From Macrosoma leucophasiata (lineage: Eukaryota; Arthropoda; Insecta; Lepidoptera; Hedylidae): a stretch of 64,000 bases of DNA. Where the stretch lies: assembly GCA_036365455.1 (NCBI GenBank), contig JAWQUS010000027.1, positions 14,496,501 through 14,560,500 of the forward strand, read 5' to 3'. A program made the position numbers and the translations under genes. A model generated the notes under the pieces. That model was not told the DNA's origin. It ran no database searches and worked only from the letters and a program-made list of their open reading frames with translations. Positions 1 through 10,189 of the stretch are shown piece after piece. Every line of letters begins with the position of its first letter. Within the stretch, counting starts at the first letter, position 1.

Positions 1-217
1 CAGCTTGGAAATCTGCTTGGCTATGTCAGCGACTTTCGTTCGCCTACGGATCTCCTCATTTCTGATTCGATCCAGTAGGGAAACGCCGAGCATAGCCCTT
101 TCCATTGACCGCTGAGTGACTTGGAGCTTTCGTACGAGACCCATAGTGAGAGACCACGTCTCGGCACCGTAGGTCATCACCGGTAAAACGCACTGGTTAA
201 AAACTTTCGTCTTCATA
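1..217 (-). pseudogene. RTE-type LINE reverse transcriptase, C-terminal fragment (runs off the left edge)
   Basis: Read on the minus strand, this encodes the segment after the RT core of RTE-type non-LTR retrotransposons: KTKVFNQCVLPVMTYGAETW, then a VTQRSMERAMLGVSL block and RIRNEEIRRRTKVADIAKQ. The frame is open through the left edge of the window, so the element continues outside. It begins abruptly near 217, beside the 3' end of the Dong-like element, as a 5'-truncated LINE insertion would. The DNA is nearly identical to 55,525-55,735; I count two differences over about 212 bases, so the family moved recently. RTE assignment is by recalled family motifs. Confidence 0.8.
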
Positions 218-281
218 ATATATAAAAAAATAAAAAATAGTGTGCCGCCGACAGCGGGAGCATGGTCCAAGCTGCCGATGG

Positions 282-656
282 TTAGGGACACAGAGACAGG
301 AACCTCCTCACTATGCGTGACGTGCCGAGGAGTACTGCTTTCTGTATCAAACCCTTGATCCATCCACCTAGCGAGAGCCTCTTGAGATGTTGGTCGAGGC
401 TCTTCGCTATCAGCCCGTTCACCGATACGACTATCGGCACAATGATGGCCGAATCCACATCCCACATGGCGACAACCTCGTGAGCCAGATCAAGATATTT
501 AATTTCCTTGTCTTTTTCGGCCTTCACGAGATTCTCATCATGCGGGACGGTGATGTCGATCATCATTACGCGGCGCTCCGAGCGATCTATCACCACTATA
601 TCAGGCTTATTGGCAACAATAGTCCTGTCAGTGATGATAGATCGGTCCCAATACAT
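282..656 (-). pseudogene. Restriction-like endonuclease domain of the Dong-like element
   Basis: The 124-residue frame contains KPDIVVID followed about ten residues later by MMIDITVPHDENL and then K-x3-K-x2-KYLDL. This is the PD...D...K arrangement of the C-terminal restriction-like endonuclease of R2/R4-type retrotransposons, which nicks the target site to prime reverse transcription. It is out of frame with the preceding RT/CCHC segment, so at least one frameshift lies between 656 and 764. The frame ends at 282, followed by a short 3' UTR. Confidence 0.75.
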
Positions 657-763
657 CGTGACATGGTCATTTTATAGAACTAGGTCGGGCACATACCTGT
701 AGTACGGCACCTCCGCGGCTACAAGACCGTATTTCAAGGCAAGTTGCTGATGGATTATCCTAG

Positions 764-1603
764 CTACTTGGTTGTCTGTGCAAGTATTCGCTTGGCAAGA
801 CTCGAACAGCCGGAAACAATATGCCTGATTGATTCACCCGGTCGATGGCATGCCCGACATATGTCGACCGTTCCATCCTTCAGGATAAACTTCCGGTAGT
901 TGTTGGTCATTACCACTTCGTCCATAATTGCACAAACAAAACCTTCGGTTTCCCCAAAGAGGTCACCGAATCGTAGCCAGGCCACAGAAGCTAAGAAATC
1001 TACATCGGGCCCATGGAGGGCACGGTAGAAACGGCCGTGTAGCTCCTTGCCTTGCCATACAATCCTGCGGTCGCTAGTCGTGAGCACCTCAGGTATGCGC
1101 CAGTTTTTTTTAGCCAAAGAGAGAGGGGTGAGTCCGCTGTCGACCGCCACCACATCCCGATGCATCTCCCCGTCGGCGGTCAGGAAGTATTCTCGGAGAT
1201 TACACACCTCACGGTTGTGTAGGGTCTTAGCGCTTAGAACGCCACGACCCCCACATCTCCGTGGGATGTATAATCTCATGACCGAAGACCGTGGGTGATG
1301 CATGCGGTGCGCTGTCAGTAAAGAGCGGACTCGCCTGTCAAGGGCATCCAGGTCGGTCTGAGTCCACTTGAGTATGCCGAAGGAGTACAGCAAGACCGGC
1401 ATGACCCAGCCGTTGAAGGCGCGCACCCTATTACCGCCCGACAAAAGACTTTTCAGTACTTTTGTCAGGCGACCAAAGAAACGTTCCTTCAACGATTGCC
1501 TCATCTCGACCTCGCGTATACCTAATGCCTCCGCCATACCCAAGTACTTATAGCTCTCGGTTGCAGAGAGGTTTCGGAACGGGATGGAACCCGGGAGATT
1601 CAT
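764..1603 (-). pseudogene. RT thumb region and CCHC zinc knuckle of the Dong-like element
   Basis: A 279-residue frame starting inside the RT region (ESYKYLGM..., the YLG motif after the catalytic core) and passing through the post-RT segment (RAFNGWVMPVLLYSFGILKW, RRCGGRGVLSAKTLHNREV). Near its end is CRACHRPGESIRHIVSGC, a C-x2-C...H-x4-C knuckle that in R2/R4-type elements sits between RT and nuclease. It overlaps the RT-core frame by about 55 bases in another phase, so a frameshift near 1,600 separates them. Confidence 0.75.
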
Positions 1604-2201
1604 TCACATCGGATTCCATTATCTGCCCCTGTTGTACATACAAAACAGCGCATTTTTCGATTCCGAATTCCATCCTGATAGAGTTACTGAAGTTTTCAGT
1701 TACCTTCAGTAGCTCAGAAAGATTGGAATTACTGGAACCGAACAATTTCAGGTCATCCATGTATAGCAGGTGAGATATCGTCCGACCACCTCTTCGCAAC
1801 CGATAGCCAAGCCCCGAAGCCTCTAGTAGCGTACTGAGAGGATTCAAGGCCAGGCAAAACCATAAGGGGCTCAGACTATCGCCCTGGAAAATGCCCCTGG
1901 CAATTCTCACAGGTTCGCCAACCACCAGGGGCTGCCGAGATTCTGGATAGCGAAGAACCGTACTCCACTGCAACATACATGTGCCCAGGAAGGCCCGAAG
2001 AGTTGAATGAATTTTATACAACTCCAGGACCCGCATGAGCCATGTATGCGGCACGGAATCGTACGCCTTCTTATAATCTATCCAGCAAGTCGACAGACTC
2101 TTTCGGTTACGACGAACCTGCTGGCTAATTGCCATGTCTATGAGGAGTAGCTCCTTAGTACCGCGGGACCCACTCCTACATCCATTCTGAGAGCGAGACA
2201 A
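1548..2201 (-). pseudogene. Reverse transcriptase core of the Dong-like element
   Basis: A 217-residue frame with the RT fingers and palm: SRSQNGCRSGSRGTKELLL, then CWIDYKKAYDSVPH (motif A), then RGIFQGDSLSPLWFCLALNP (motif B), and the active-site box YMDDLKLFGSS (motif C). Both catalytic aspartates are present. The YMDD box and the length fit the R4/Dong clade. The region between this frame and the pre-RT frame (2202-2435) reads as degenerate RT sequence with shifts. Confidence 0.8.
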
Positions 2202-2435
2202 GATGGAGGAGTCTTCAATGTCCTTAGTTATTTTAACTCTCAGAATGGATGTAAGAACCTTATAAACCGTCGGTAGAAAAGTTATTGGTCTATAATTTTT
2301 GGGTTCCGCGGTACTACCTGTTTTATGGAGCAGGTGGGTTACACCAGTCGTTAGAAACTGTGGGAGAGAGCCTGATTCCAGAGATGACTGAAACTGGATT
2401 GCTAAACGAGCGTGCGAACTTCGCAGCCACTTTAA

Positions 2436-2909
2436 TCAGAAATTGTGCAGTCCGTCCGGTCCCGGCGATTTCCAGTTCAGCATCGGACGGACTGCATTGG
2501 CTACGTCTTCTTCTGTGATATTTATGGAATTCATTTCTTGAATTGGTTCGCACGCTCTTTCAACTTCCCGCATCCAGCTATCCTCAGAGTGACCGACCGG
2601 TTCCGACCAGATGCTTCGCCAAAATGAAAGCATAGCGTCATCATCTGGCCGACCCCGGTCAGCCACTCCTTGGTTAGGCCGCTCCCACAGTCTATAGACC
2701 CGCCTTTGATCACCCTGGAACATGCTATTCTGTTCATACCGGTCCACGCGTTCTTTATAACGCCTAATCCGGTTTGCCCATGCATAAACTTTCTGCTTCA
2801 GGAAGTCAATGCGCTCTGTGAGGCGAGCTGGATAGTCCTGGGGGCTGACTCCAGTCCCTGAAAACGCCCGCTTCACAAACCGCACTACCCTTGGGCGTGC
2901 ATTGCCCAT
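2436..2909 (-). pseudogene. Pre-RT region of the Dong-like element
   Basis: A 157-residue frame with a basic helical stretch (LTERIDFLKQKVYAWANRIR...) followed by ITEEDVANAVRPMLNWKSPG and PDGLHNF, the K-PGPDG motif that opens the RT domain of non-LTR elements. The Trp-rich FWRSIWSEPVGHSEDSW section resembles the linker before RT in R4/Dong-type proteins. The match rests on recalled family patterns. Confidence 0.7.
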
Positions 2910-3037
2910 CCTGAAGCAGATTAGCTTGCCAATGAGTGCTCTGGCTTCAGCGATACGCCGCTCGATCCGGCACTGCTAGACTGGTGTTGTAGGTTTCGGC
3001 CGCGTAGCTGTATCAGGACTTGGTAACTTGACACGAG

Positions 3038-3864
3038 CTACACGGCACACCGCGACAGCCGCGCAGTACAGTGAGTATCACCGAGATTTTCGCTGTTGTC
3101 AATGTATTCTGGCAACAGCGAATTCAGAGCACACACTAGCGCCACATTCCGTTTATGCATGGGCAACCGAGGCAAACGTGGCCTATCCGCGGGCAAAGTG
3201 GACCGATATTCACGAAGAGCATGCTCCAAGGCGCTCCTCAATTGATCGATGCATCGGGTACTTACAGTTGTTACCTGGTCTACCTCCTCCCCATCATCGG
3301 GTTCCGGTGCATTCGCGTTATTGTTTCGTTGCGTCGGTACCCCGCCCCACCACTCTGCATCTCGGTGCGTAGCCGATAAAGTACGCTGTCATCCAGCATG
3401 CGTCTACGCTGAATGACACGCACCTGATCCGATAGACGTTGGCTCGACACGTTGACTGATGGTTCGAGGGTCTGAAACAGAGGCAGCATACGGCTACGAT
3501 ACGCAGTAAGGTTGGTTCCCCCCTCTGTAGCCCCGAAATATGCGCGCATGACGTTTTCATTAATTTTCGGTGTCCATTTCATGCGCGGCACATTACCACC
3601 GACAGCGGGGACCCCACTCGGGACCGGTTGGTCCCGAAGTCCTAAGCAAGTCGGCGGCCGGGGTCTCCCTCGACGACGCGCAGGTGGTGGTGACGGCGCC
3701 GGGGAGAAGTACTCGTCGCTGGAGCTCGACGCAACTGCAGCAGCCGGTGACACAGCACTCGCAATGCGAGCGGCGTCCGGCGGCTGCGAGGCGGAGCTCA
3801 GCGACGAGTCCGGTGGTGGTGGGTGTGCTCGTGCTGCATCTCTGGCCCTCGCCCTTGTTATCAT
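3038..3864 (-). pseudogene. N-terminal region of the Dong-like element, in two frames
   Basis: The first frame starts with Met at 3864 (MITRARARDAARA), runs through a proline- and serine-rich low-complexity segment, then a globular part with WTPKINENVMRAYFGATEG and LSDQVRVIQRRRMLDD, and is lost near 3280. A second frame (3241-3038) continues with an EHALREYR... segment, so a frameshift lies near 3250. The start codon and first 45 bases are repeated in the opposite orientation at 4271-4319, which supports this as the real 5' end of the coding region. Confidence 0.6.
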
Positions 3865-4169
3865 ACCTTCATCATTTATCTTTCACACATGTTTTTGTTG
3901 TGTCCGTATTGTAATATTTACATATAGTATTTCACAAAATTTTTCTCATTTTTGTTTGTCATTATATGACACATTAGTTCAATGTCATCGTATTTTTTAT
4001 TTAACATTTTTCGTTTCATAAACAGTTTATATTGTTGAAAATCACTATTTATCACACTTGTCTTTTGCCGATCATTGGTATTTAATTATAAGAAAACTCT
4101 TTAGTGTAAAATAAAATATATAAATGCGGAAGACACTAGGATGATATTTTCTTTAAGAGGGTTGCCAAG

Positions 4170-4339
4170 TTATTATTATTATTAAACAAATTGTAAAATA
4201 TGTACAAAATGCAGTGCAAATTAATATAAAACGTTACACGATGGCAACCAACACTAAAATCATGGAATGTTAACAAGGGCCAGAGCCAGAGATGCAGCAC
4301 GAGCACACCCACCACCACCATTATTATTATTATTATTAT
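4170..4339 (+). repeat. 5' fragment of the Dong-like element between two ATT runs, opposite orientation
   Basis: An ATT run (4170-4184) is followed by about 85 bases of possible 5' leader, then by 4271-4319, which matches the coding start of the Dong-like element in inverted orientation with only a few changes, and finally by a second ATT run (4320-4339). Dong elements are known to target TAA/ATT repeats, so the flanking runs look like target sequence. The unusual point is that the 5' end, not the 3' end, was kept. Confidence 0.55.
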
Positions 4340-5160
4340 GTATATAACATGAGTACGGCAACCACAAAACAAAACCTCTCAATTTGAACGCATCTGAATT
4401 ATTCTGTATAAATTACACAAAATACCAGTGAACAGACGAGCAATTTCTAATTAATGAAGTGTTCGCTGACATGAAAGCGAAGCAGTGATTCGTGTAAACG
4501 ATTGAAGGCATCGCTGAAAAGGGAACGATGTCGGGGCACTACTGAAGCGTACGCGTACCCGACTCAATGCTGTTCAGTCACTCAATATTTAATGCTCATC
4601 AATTGAAATTCCTCATCGCGTCGTAAAATATGAATATGCACGTTGACTATGTTGATCTTGGAGACACGTTATACATATTACGAAATATTCCGTCCTCTAG
4701 TCGATAATTTTCTTATTTACCTAACCATAATCTTGATGTTAGAACGAGATCTATCAAATCGGCAATAAAAAAGTGAGCGAAATCTATAAAAACTAATGCA
4801 AATTAGGTAGTATTGCTAATTAATTGCTAAAATACTGGTTCCACAAAAATCAAGACTTGACTTAGCAGTAAAATGACGGAATCGTTTAGTTCTTTCTACA
4901 ATTTGCATGCCCGATACATAAATGCACGTGCAAAACACTTATCCCACGCGTTCAATCATAAGTAAATGACCGATTTTTCAACTTCCCTTTATTTCACTAT
5001 TGACTGACTTAGACAGAGACAAGAAATAGATTTCTTTGTAGTAGGTATAATGTAGGTATTGTATCGCGCTTCCATCATCCGTAGGATGGTCTCCATATCG
5101 TATCGTATCAGTCGTCAATGTTGTTGTCAAAAATGCTAATAGGTACTCGATGATCGTTAT
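4340..5160. other. AT-rich intergenic sequence, nothing recognised
   Basis: No coding frame with family features, no clear terminal repeats and no tandem array were seen. Longer open frames here have no recognisable motifs. Confidence 0.5.
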
Positions 5161-5163
5161 TAC

Positions 5164-5850
5164 AAAAAACTGGCCAAGTGCGAGTCGGACTCGCGCACGA
5201 AGTCGGAATGGTACCGAACCATTATCTATAAAAAATGGCAAAAACTTACGAATGGAAAATGGGAGCCCCCGCCCTTTAAAAAAAATATCTTATATATATA
5301 AAAATCAATTGCTGTTCGTTAGTCTCGCTAAAACTCAAGAACGGCTGGACCGATTTGGCTAATATTGGTTTTGAATGATTTTTGGAAGTCCAGGGAAGGT
5401 TCAAAAGGTTAGAAAATATGAAGAAATTTAAGGGAAATAGTAAAAACCACAATTTCATTTTTCCATACAAATAGTCCAATCAAACCTTTGACACATTATT
5501 TCATTGTGAGGTAATACGAAGTTTGCTGGGTCAGCTAGTATATCATATTTTTTGTGAATATAATTATACTTAAAAACATAATTCTGTGAATATTTCTAGC
5601 ATCTACCTGTTACCGTAATTAATATCGAACAAAATCGCGTTAGTTGTATGGTTGTATGGTTATAATTATGTTGTCCTTACATAATATATATTTTTTATTA
5701 CTGTTTTTAGTATTATATATAGCGACAACAGAAATACATCATCTATGAAAATTTCAACTGTCTAGTTGTCACGGTCCATGAGATAAAGCCTGGTGACAGA
5801 CAGACAGACGAAGTCTTTTTAAGTACTGAACTTAAAAATGCGAAAATCTC
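5164..5850 (+). repeat. Interspersed repeat family A (head GGCCAAGTGCGAGTCGGACT), split by a Helitron
   Basis: The head at about 5168-5285 and the tail at 5539-5850 together match the uninterrupted copy at 10,190-10,632. Shared marks are the ACCGTNATTAATATCGA block, GTATTA...AGCAGTAACAGAAAT-type sequence, ATGAGATAAAGCCTGGT, and the closing GACAGACAGACAGACG run. The gap is exactly the 251-bp Helitron at 5288-5538. This is a very common lepidopteran repeat; I cannot assign its class. Confidence 0.7.
5288..5538 (+). mobile_element. Small non-autonomous Helitron (Lep1/HINE-like)
   Basis: Starts TCTTATATATATAAAA after an A and ends GGGTCAGCTAG before a T, matching Helitron rules (5' TC, 3' CTRR, insertion between A and T, no target duplication). 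The inner phrase AGAACGGCTGGACCGATTTG is a recurrent part of short lepidopteran Helitrons. It has no coding capacity. It sits inside repeat family A, so it is the younger of the two. Confidence 0.75.
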
Positions 5851-6640
5851 TTAATTTCCCCACCGCATAATATTTCAGTTGCAAGATCTGTTGTGCCCTC
5901 TTTATTTTAAAACATAGCAAGGGCTACTAAGGGATGCATTCGTCGTTATTTACATAGATATTATTATAAGTAATTCCTTTCACTTGTGTTTGAATGTTAA
6001 AAGTTGTTCATTTCAGTGGATGTCTTGTTTTTATGGTGTTCATTCTACTAAACAACGATATCTGTTAATGAGATTTGAATAAAAGGCATTAACATAAATA
6101 ACACTTTCCAGTTTTACAACGAAGTTAATAAAACTTAAATACCTATTTACACCATCATTTTGGTAATAAATGCGGATGGCAGACCAAACTGTGTTATTAG
6201 TATAATCCCGCTGATATTTTAAATGTAAAAGTTTATGTTGTGGATGTTTAAAATAACGTAAAATCTCGCACACAAATAGATCATGACCTGGATTACCTTA
6301 CACAAGGGCGGAAGAAGAAGTCATTTATATTTTGATAAACCCGACAAAATTATATTCCGAAGCCCATATGTCAGATTTTGCACCAAATAAGATTAATTTC
6401 ACGAATTACATATTATCAATACTCGATAAAATCATCAATCAATTAATAACATTCTGGTATTTTATCATTAATCTTCAACTGATACAATCACTACATCAAA
6501 ATCTAATCTTCGAACCATTGCTCGACATCGAAATTTTGGCCACTTCTCAAAAACAACAAAGCCGAAAGGATAATCTATTTTCATCACTACTTATATTTAA
6601 TACGCGAAGGAAAAACTTTGTTTTTTATAAAACATAGACC
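5851..6640. other. AT-rich intergenic sequence, nothing recognised
   Basis: Contains open frames of up to 101 codons (for example 6332-6637) with no conserved motif and AT-driven composition. No repeat ends seen. Confidence 0.4.
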
Positions 6641-7010
6641 AACGTTTGACCACCATCTCACCTGATGGAATGTGAAGATGTGGATGAAGATCAGGCACGT
6701 TGGTCTTATAGGTACCTATAGTCACTCTAGGCTAAATATGCCCCGGTTGTAGTTTTTTGGAAACAAAAAAGCCGGCAATGTGTTCCATTCCTTCGCTGTG
6801 CGTAATAATAAATAAAGAGCAGAAAGAAACGCTTGGTTCGGATGTTTGGAATGTTTACTGTGTAAAGACGATATTCCGCCGTTCTCCCAGTTGTCCTATT
6901 GTAAAAAAGAGAAGAGGGAATAATATTGTAATATTGTACCTAAGAGAGGAGCTTCTCAAAGCGCGAAATTTAGGAGAAGGAGAAGTCTTTCTCTTAAATC
7001 ACCCGTTTTA
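6640..7010 (+). repeat. Interspersed repeat resembling a common lepidopteran element
   Basis: Carries phrases I recall from widespread lepidopteran repeats: CACCTGATGG near the start, then AGCCGGCAATGTGTTCCATT and GCTGTGCGTAATAATAAA. No second copy was seen in this window, so its ends are not fixed. The class is unknown. Confidence 0.4.
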
Positions 7011-8038
7011 GAATAATTGGAGACACAAACGTTTCATCAGAACGAAAGAACATTTCATCAAAATAATATTTTAAAATAAACATTTCACACCCTACCACGC
7101 GTTAGACACACAATAAATTACGTTCACAAACGTAAAACGGTCTCACAAAACAAAGTAGAGATTAGATATTATACAAGGTTCGTCCTATAGAATTTAGACA
7201 TAGGTACACTTCATGCATTGCGGTCGATTTTCGACCATTGCGGGATCACTAGTACAATACATATAAACTTATTTACTAACTGAACAATCGACATAAAGCC
7301 CAAACTGCTAACAAGTAAAATTATGTACAATTAATTAACCATTTTATTATCACAACACCCCAAACAACTATTAAGAGCAATTTGCAAACAAAATCCGTTT
7401 ACCATGACAGAACGGAGCATATCCCGAGCATTATTACATCTCGATTCGCTTTACAAACAGCCTCTTTCATAAACGCTCCACATGGTAATTCACGATTGTT
7501 CACGGTCTGGTACACACGGTAAAGGTAAGCCGCGACCACAAAAAAAGATTTTTGTTTGCTTTTTATTCATACACGCGGCCTCTGTGGCTTTGACCACTAT
7601 ACGGAGTGTTGGCGGACGGTCAGCGAATATTACGCTTGGTGCACTTTTTTCGATTGCTTGCAATGTTCGGGGGGAGTGTGCTAGCCATCTGCCGTAATAA
7701 ACTTAACACGCGAAACCTTTCGCACCTTGCTACTCAAATATACCACTTTAAGACAGGTAGTTGTTAGTAGATAAGTACATAATTACTGATGAAAAGAAAG
7801 ATTGGATTCGATTACACAGTAAAAGAATTATAAGCTTTGTTTAAATATGCCATTAAACATTCATTCGGTTGAAATATTAACTTATGCCTAAACGCTTTCG
7901 CAAATGTAGGAGACTCACACGACCCATGAGGAGCCGAGACTGTGAGATCGCTATCAATATCAAATATAGTTATCAAAACCTACATACAATTTAATCAGGT
8001 GTCCGCATTATTTATGTCTATTGTAAAGACGGAACTGC
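7011..8038. other. Intergenic sequence, nothing recognised
   Basis: AT-rich sequence with no recognisable coding frame, tandem array or paired terminal repeats. A frame at 7482-7697 has no family motif. Confidence 0.4.
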
Positions 8039-9258
8039 AGGCTTACTCCCGACAACGATTCGATTTCGATCTCGTTTCTCGATTCGAACTCGATCTTGAT
8101 TTAAAGTCGTACTCCCGAGCAGATTCGAATTGTAAAACGAGATCGTCGTTCGTTCGAGTGTTATCAGCGTCGTTACGCGTTTATAATTGTTTATTTAAGA
8201 ACCGCCAGGTGGATTAAATAATCATGTGGATTAAATGATCAATGATGCGTGACAAAGAGCAGGCGGAGGAGGTCAGTCAGGTATGCAATTTTGTGTCACA
8301 AAGCACAGTTAGGAGAGAAGGTCAAAAATTTATAACTGTTGAAAAGGGGGGGGAGGGCAAGAGTCATTGCGTGATAAGGGAGAGAGGGTAAAAAAATAAT
8401 AATAATATCACGGAAAGTGATAATATTGGACATGGATGTTCTTATGGGGAAGGTGGGAGGGGGTCAACTGCCCTAACCGCTCCTTGATCCTACCTTCCTC
8501 TCAATGATATTATCCATGTCACCGGGTAAGTAGGTTCTTAGCAGGTTTACAGCCATTGTGTTTTTTTTTATGTAATGGAAGTGGCAAATAAGCATGCAGT
8601 TCACAATGATGTTAAGTGATCTGTGACTGCAGCCTATAGACACCTACACTAAGACCAAGGTCAAAATGCAGATGCGTTACCACTCCTGAGGCCTAAGGTG
8701 TTATGCCTTTGTGCCGGAAATTACAGGGCCGTACATTACCACCTGACCGGAACACGATAGTGCTGAACACTACCATTTAGCGGCAAGTAGATATACCTAT
8801 TAGGTAATGCGGTGGTGCCTACGCCCGCGAGCTCCGTCACTGGAGCTCTACCACCAGTATAAAATGAATGTTTTTAATAAACCAGGTATATTACGAGGTA
8901 TATATTTTCATAAAATGTTGATCATTGATTACTCAAATTGTCTTTATATACAAAATAACTTATAATTTTAAGATATGAAGTGTTAAAAATAACTTTACAA
9001 TCCAACTCGATCTCAAAAAAGTACCTATATTGCTATCGAATAATTTGACGCTTAAATTCGATCGAAGAACTCGATTCATATCTGTCAATCGGAGTGCAGA
9101 GTACGCACATCTTGATCCTAACGAATTCTTCGATTTCATCTAGTACCAATTCGAGCCACCGCACGATTATGCGCTAGTGTTGAATTCAAGAGTACGAAAT
9201 TGCGTTCAGCCGAATCAAACTCGATTGATTCAGAACTCGATGCTGTCGGGAGTAAGCC
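8039..9258. mobile_element. Candidate foldback element with ends GGCTTACTCCCGACA
   Basis: The motif GGCTTACTCCCGACA starts near 8039, and its reverse complement ends at 9258. Inside each end lies a long zone rich in CGATTCGA/AACTCGAT-type words (8053-8130 and about 8995-9245), so the two arms are loosely complementary. There is no transposase-like frame. A SINE-like copy (8561-8859) has inserted within it. No convincing target duplication was found. Confidence 0.45.
8561..8859 (-). repeat. SINE-like family S, near full-length copy
   Basis: Most complete copy of a roughly 300-bp family seen at least ten times here. Read on the minus strand it starts ACTGGTGGTAGAGCTCCAGT, continues through GGCACCACCGCATTACC, the TAGTGTTCAGCACTATCGTG block, GCATCTGCATTTTGACC, ends near AACATC...TGTGAACTGCATGCT, and closes with an A-rich tail (plus-strand T run at 8561). 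I do not see a clean tRNA-type A/B box pair, so the head may not be tRNA-derived. Its 3' part matches the LINE tail at 33,070-33,215. Confidence 0.75.
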
Positions 9259-9301
9259 AGCTGAATGAAGTAACTGTATTTTCTTCGTTATGTTAACCAA
9301 A

Positions 9302-9345
9302 CTAGCTGTGCCCGCAACTTCGTTCGCGTGGAATAGTGGCTTTGG
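9302..9345 (-). mobile_element. Helitron 3' end (CTAG, minus orientation)
   Basis: The plus strand reads CTAGCTGTGCCCGCAACTTC, the reverse complement of the hairpin and CTAG terminus of the Helitron family seen at 11,423 and 12,961. Only the terminal 40 bases are clear; the minisatellite follows, and no matching 5' end was identified. Confidence 0.5.
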
Positions 9346-9400
9346 GCAGCATTTTTGGATATAACTTTTGATTAATTTTGAATCATACAAAAACAACACG

Positions 9401-9625
9401 CTGGGCGTCGGGACCGTGGGCGTCGGGACGCTGGGCGTCGGGACGCTGGGCGTCGGGACGCTGGGCGTCGGGACGCTGGGCGTCGGGACGCTGGGCGTCG
9501 GGACGCTGGGCGTCGGGACGCTGGGCGTCGGGACGCTGGGCGTCGGGACGCTGGGCGTCGGGACGCTGGGCGTCGGGACGCTGGGCGTCGGGACGGTGGG
9601 CGTCGGGACGCTGGGCGGCGGGACG
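9401..9625. repeat. 15-bp GC-rich minisatellite, 15 units
   Basis: The unit CTGGGCGTCGGGACG is repeated 15 times head to tail with only a handful of changes (GTGGGCG in two units, GGGCGGCG in the last). It is strongly GC-rich in an AT-rich neighbourhood. Because 15 is a multiple of three, both long open frames across it encode pentapeptide repeats (LGVGT or WASGR); these follow from the repeat and are not evidence of a protein. Confidence 0.95.
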
Positions 9626-9984
9626 CCTATTATTTACACGATATTAGACGTATGGCCATCGGGGATACACACAGGCTGCTAGGATTGCGAAAAATGTCTA
9701 ATTATGTGTTTAAACGCTCATCCATCCTATGCTGAACCGTATTTTCGAGAAGGCCATTTTGAATATCTATGCATAATATTTTTTTATAGAAAATTATTAT
9801 GAAGTTTTTTATAATAATAATTAGTATAAAGTTTCAGTCAGTTAGTGCTTTTAATAGAGAATGAAAGATAAAAGATAGATCTATGCATAATATAGACACT
9901 CCGTAAGAGCCGGCAAAAGAGAAAAATTTAATATTAACGTTGTGAATTTTTACACACTAATGCCACTTACACCACCACCACCAT

Positions 9985-10150
9985 CACCATCATCATCATA
10001 ATTACATCCGAAAGACGTCCATCCCTCTCCGCTGAACAAAGCCTTTCCCGAAGATGCTCCTAAAAGTGTTGTGCGTCATAAGGAAAGAATATGCCATAAT
10101 TGCCACGCTTGGCATGCTGAATGGTGATCATAGCGGCGATTGTTTTATGC
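9985..10150 (+). repeat. Interspersed repeat (GAAAGACGTCC...GCCATAAT family), copy 1
   Basis: Shares GAAAGACGTCCA, CTGAACAAAGC, TTTCCCSAAGA, GTGCGTCAT and GAATATGCCATAATYGC with 15,335-15,480. A CAT/CAC microsatellite precedes it in both places. It is related to the very common lepidopteran GACGTCCACTGCTGAAC repeats. No coding potential. Confidence 0.6.
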
Positions 10151-10189
10151 CGGGACGCTGCTATGCGGTATGCTTAACGTTAATAACAG

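Larger units (their letters stand above)
218..3864 (-). mobile_element. Dong/R4-like non-LTR retrotransposon, inactivated copy
   Basis: A minus-strand element with one original long reading frame, now split over at least five frames. Order from its 5' side: a proline/serine-rich N-terminal region (3864-3038), a pre-RT region (2909-2436), the RT core with a YMDD box (2201-1548), the thumb and a CCHC knuckle (1603-764), and a restriction-like endonuclease (656-282). One ORF with RT first and a PD-(D/E)XK nuclease last is the plan of the R2/R4/Dong group. Dong elements insert in TAA repeats. The 3' UTR (281-218) ends in an A-rich tract next to the RTE fragment. The true 5' end upstream of 3864 is not delimited. 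Frameshifts make this copy non-functional. Confidence 0.8.

Noticed and set aside
9401..9625. Regular repeat array that might suggest CRISPR
   Set aside because: There are no unique spacers; units are contiguous, and the genome is eukaryotic.
9368..9682. Open frames encoding LGVGT or WASGR pentapeptide repeats
   Set aside because: Both are direct products of a 15-bp tandem repeat, present in two frames at once, with no start context, splice signals or conserved flanks.
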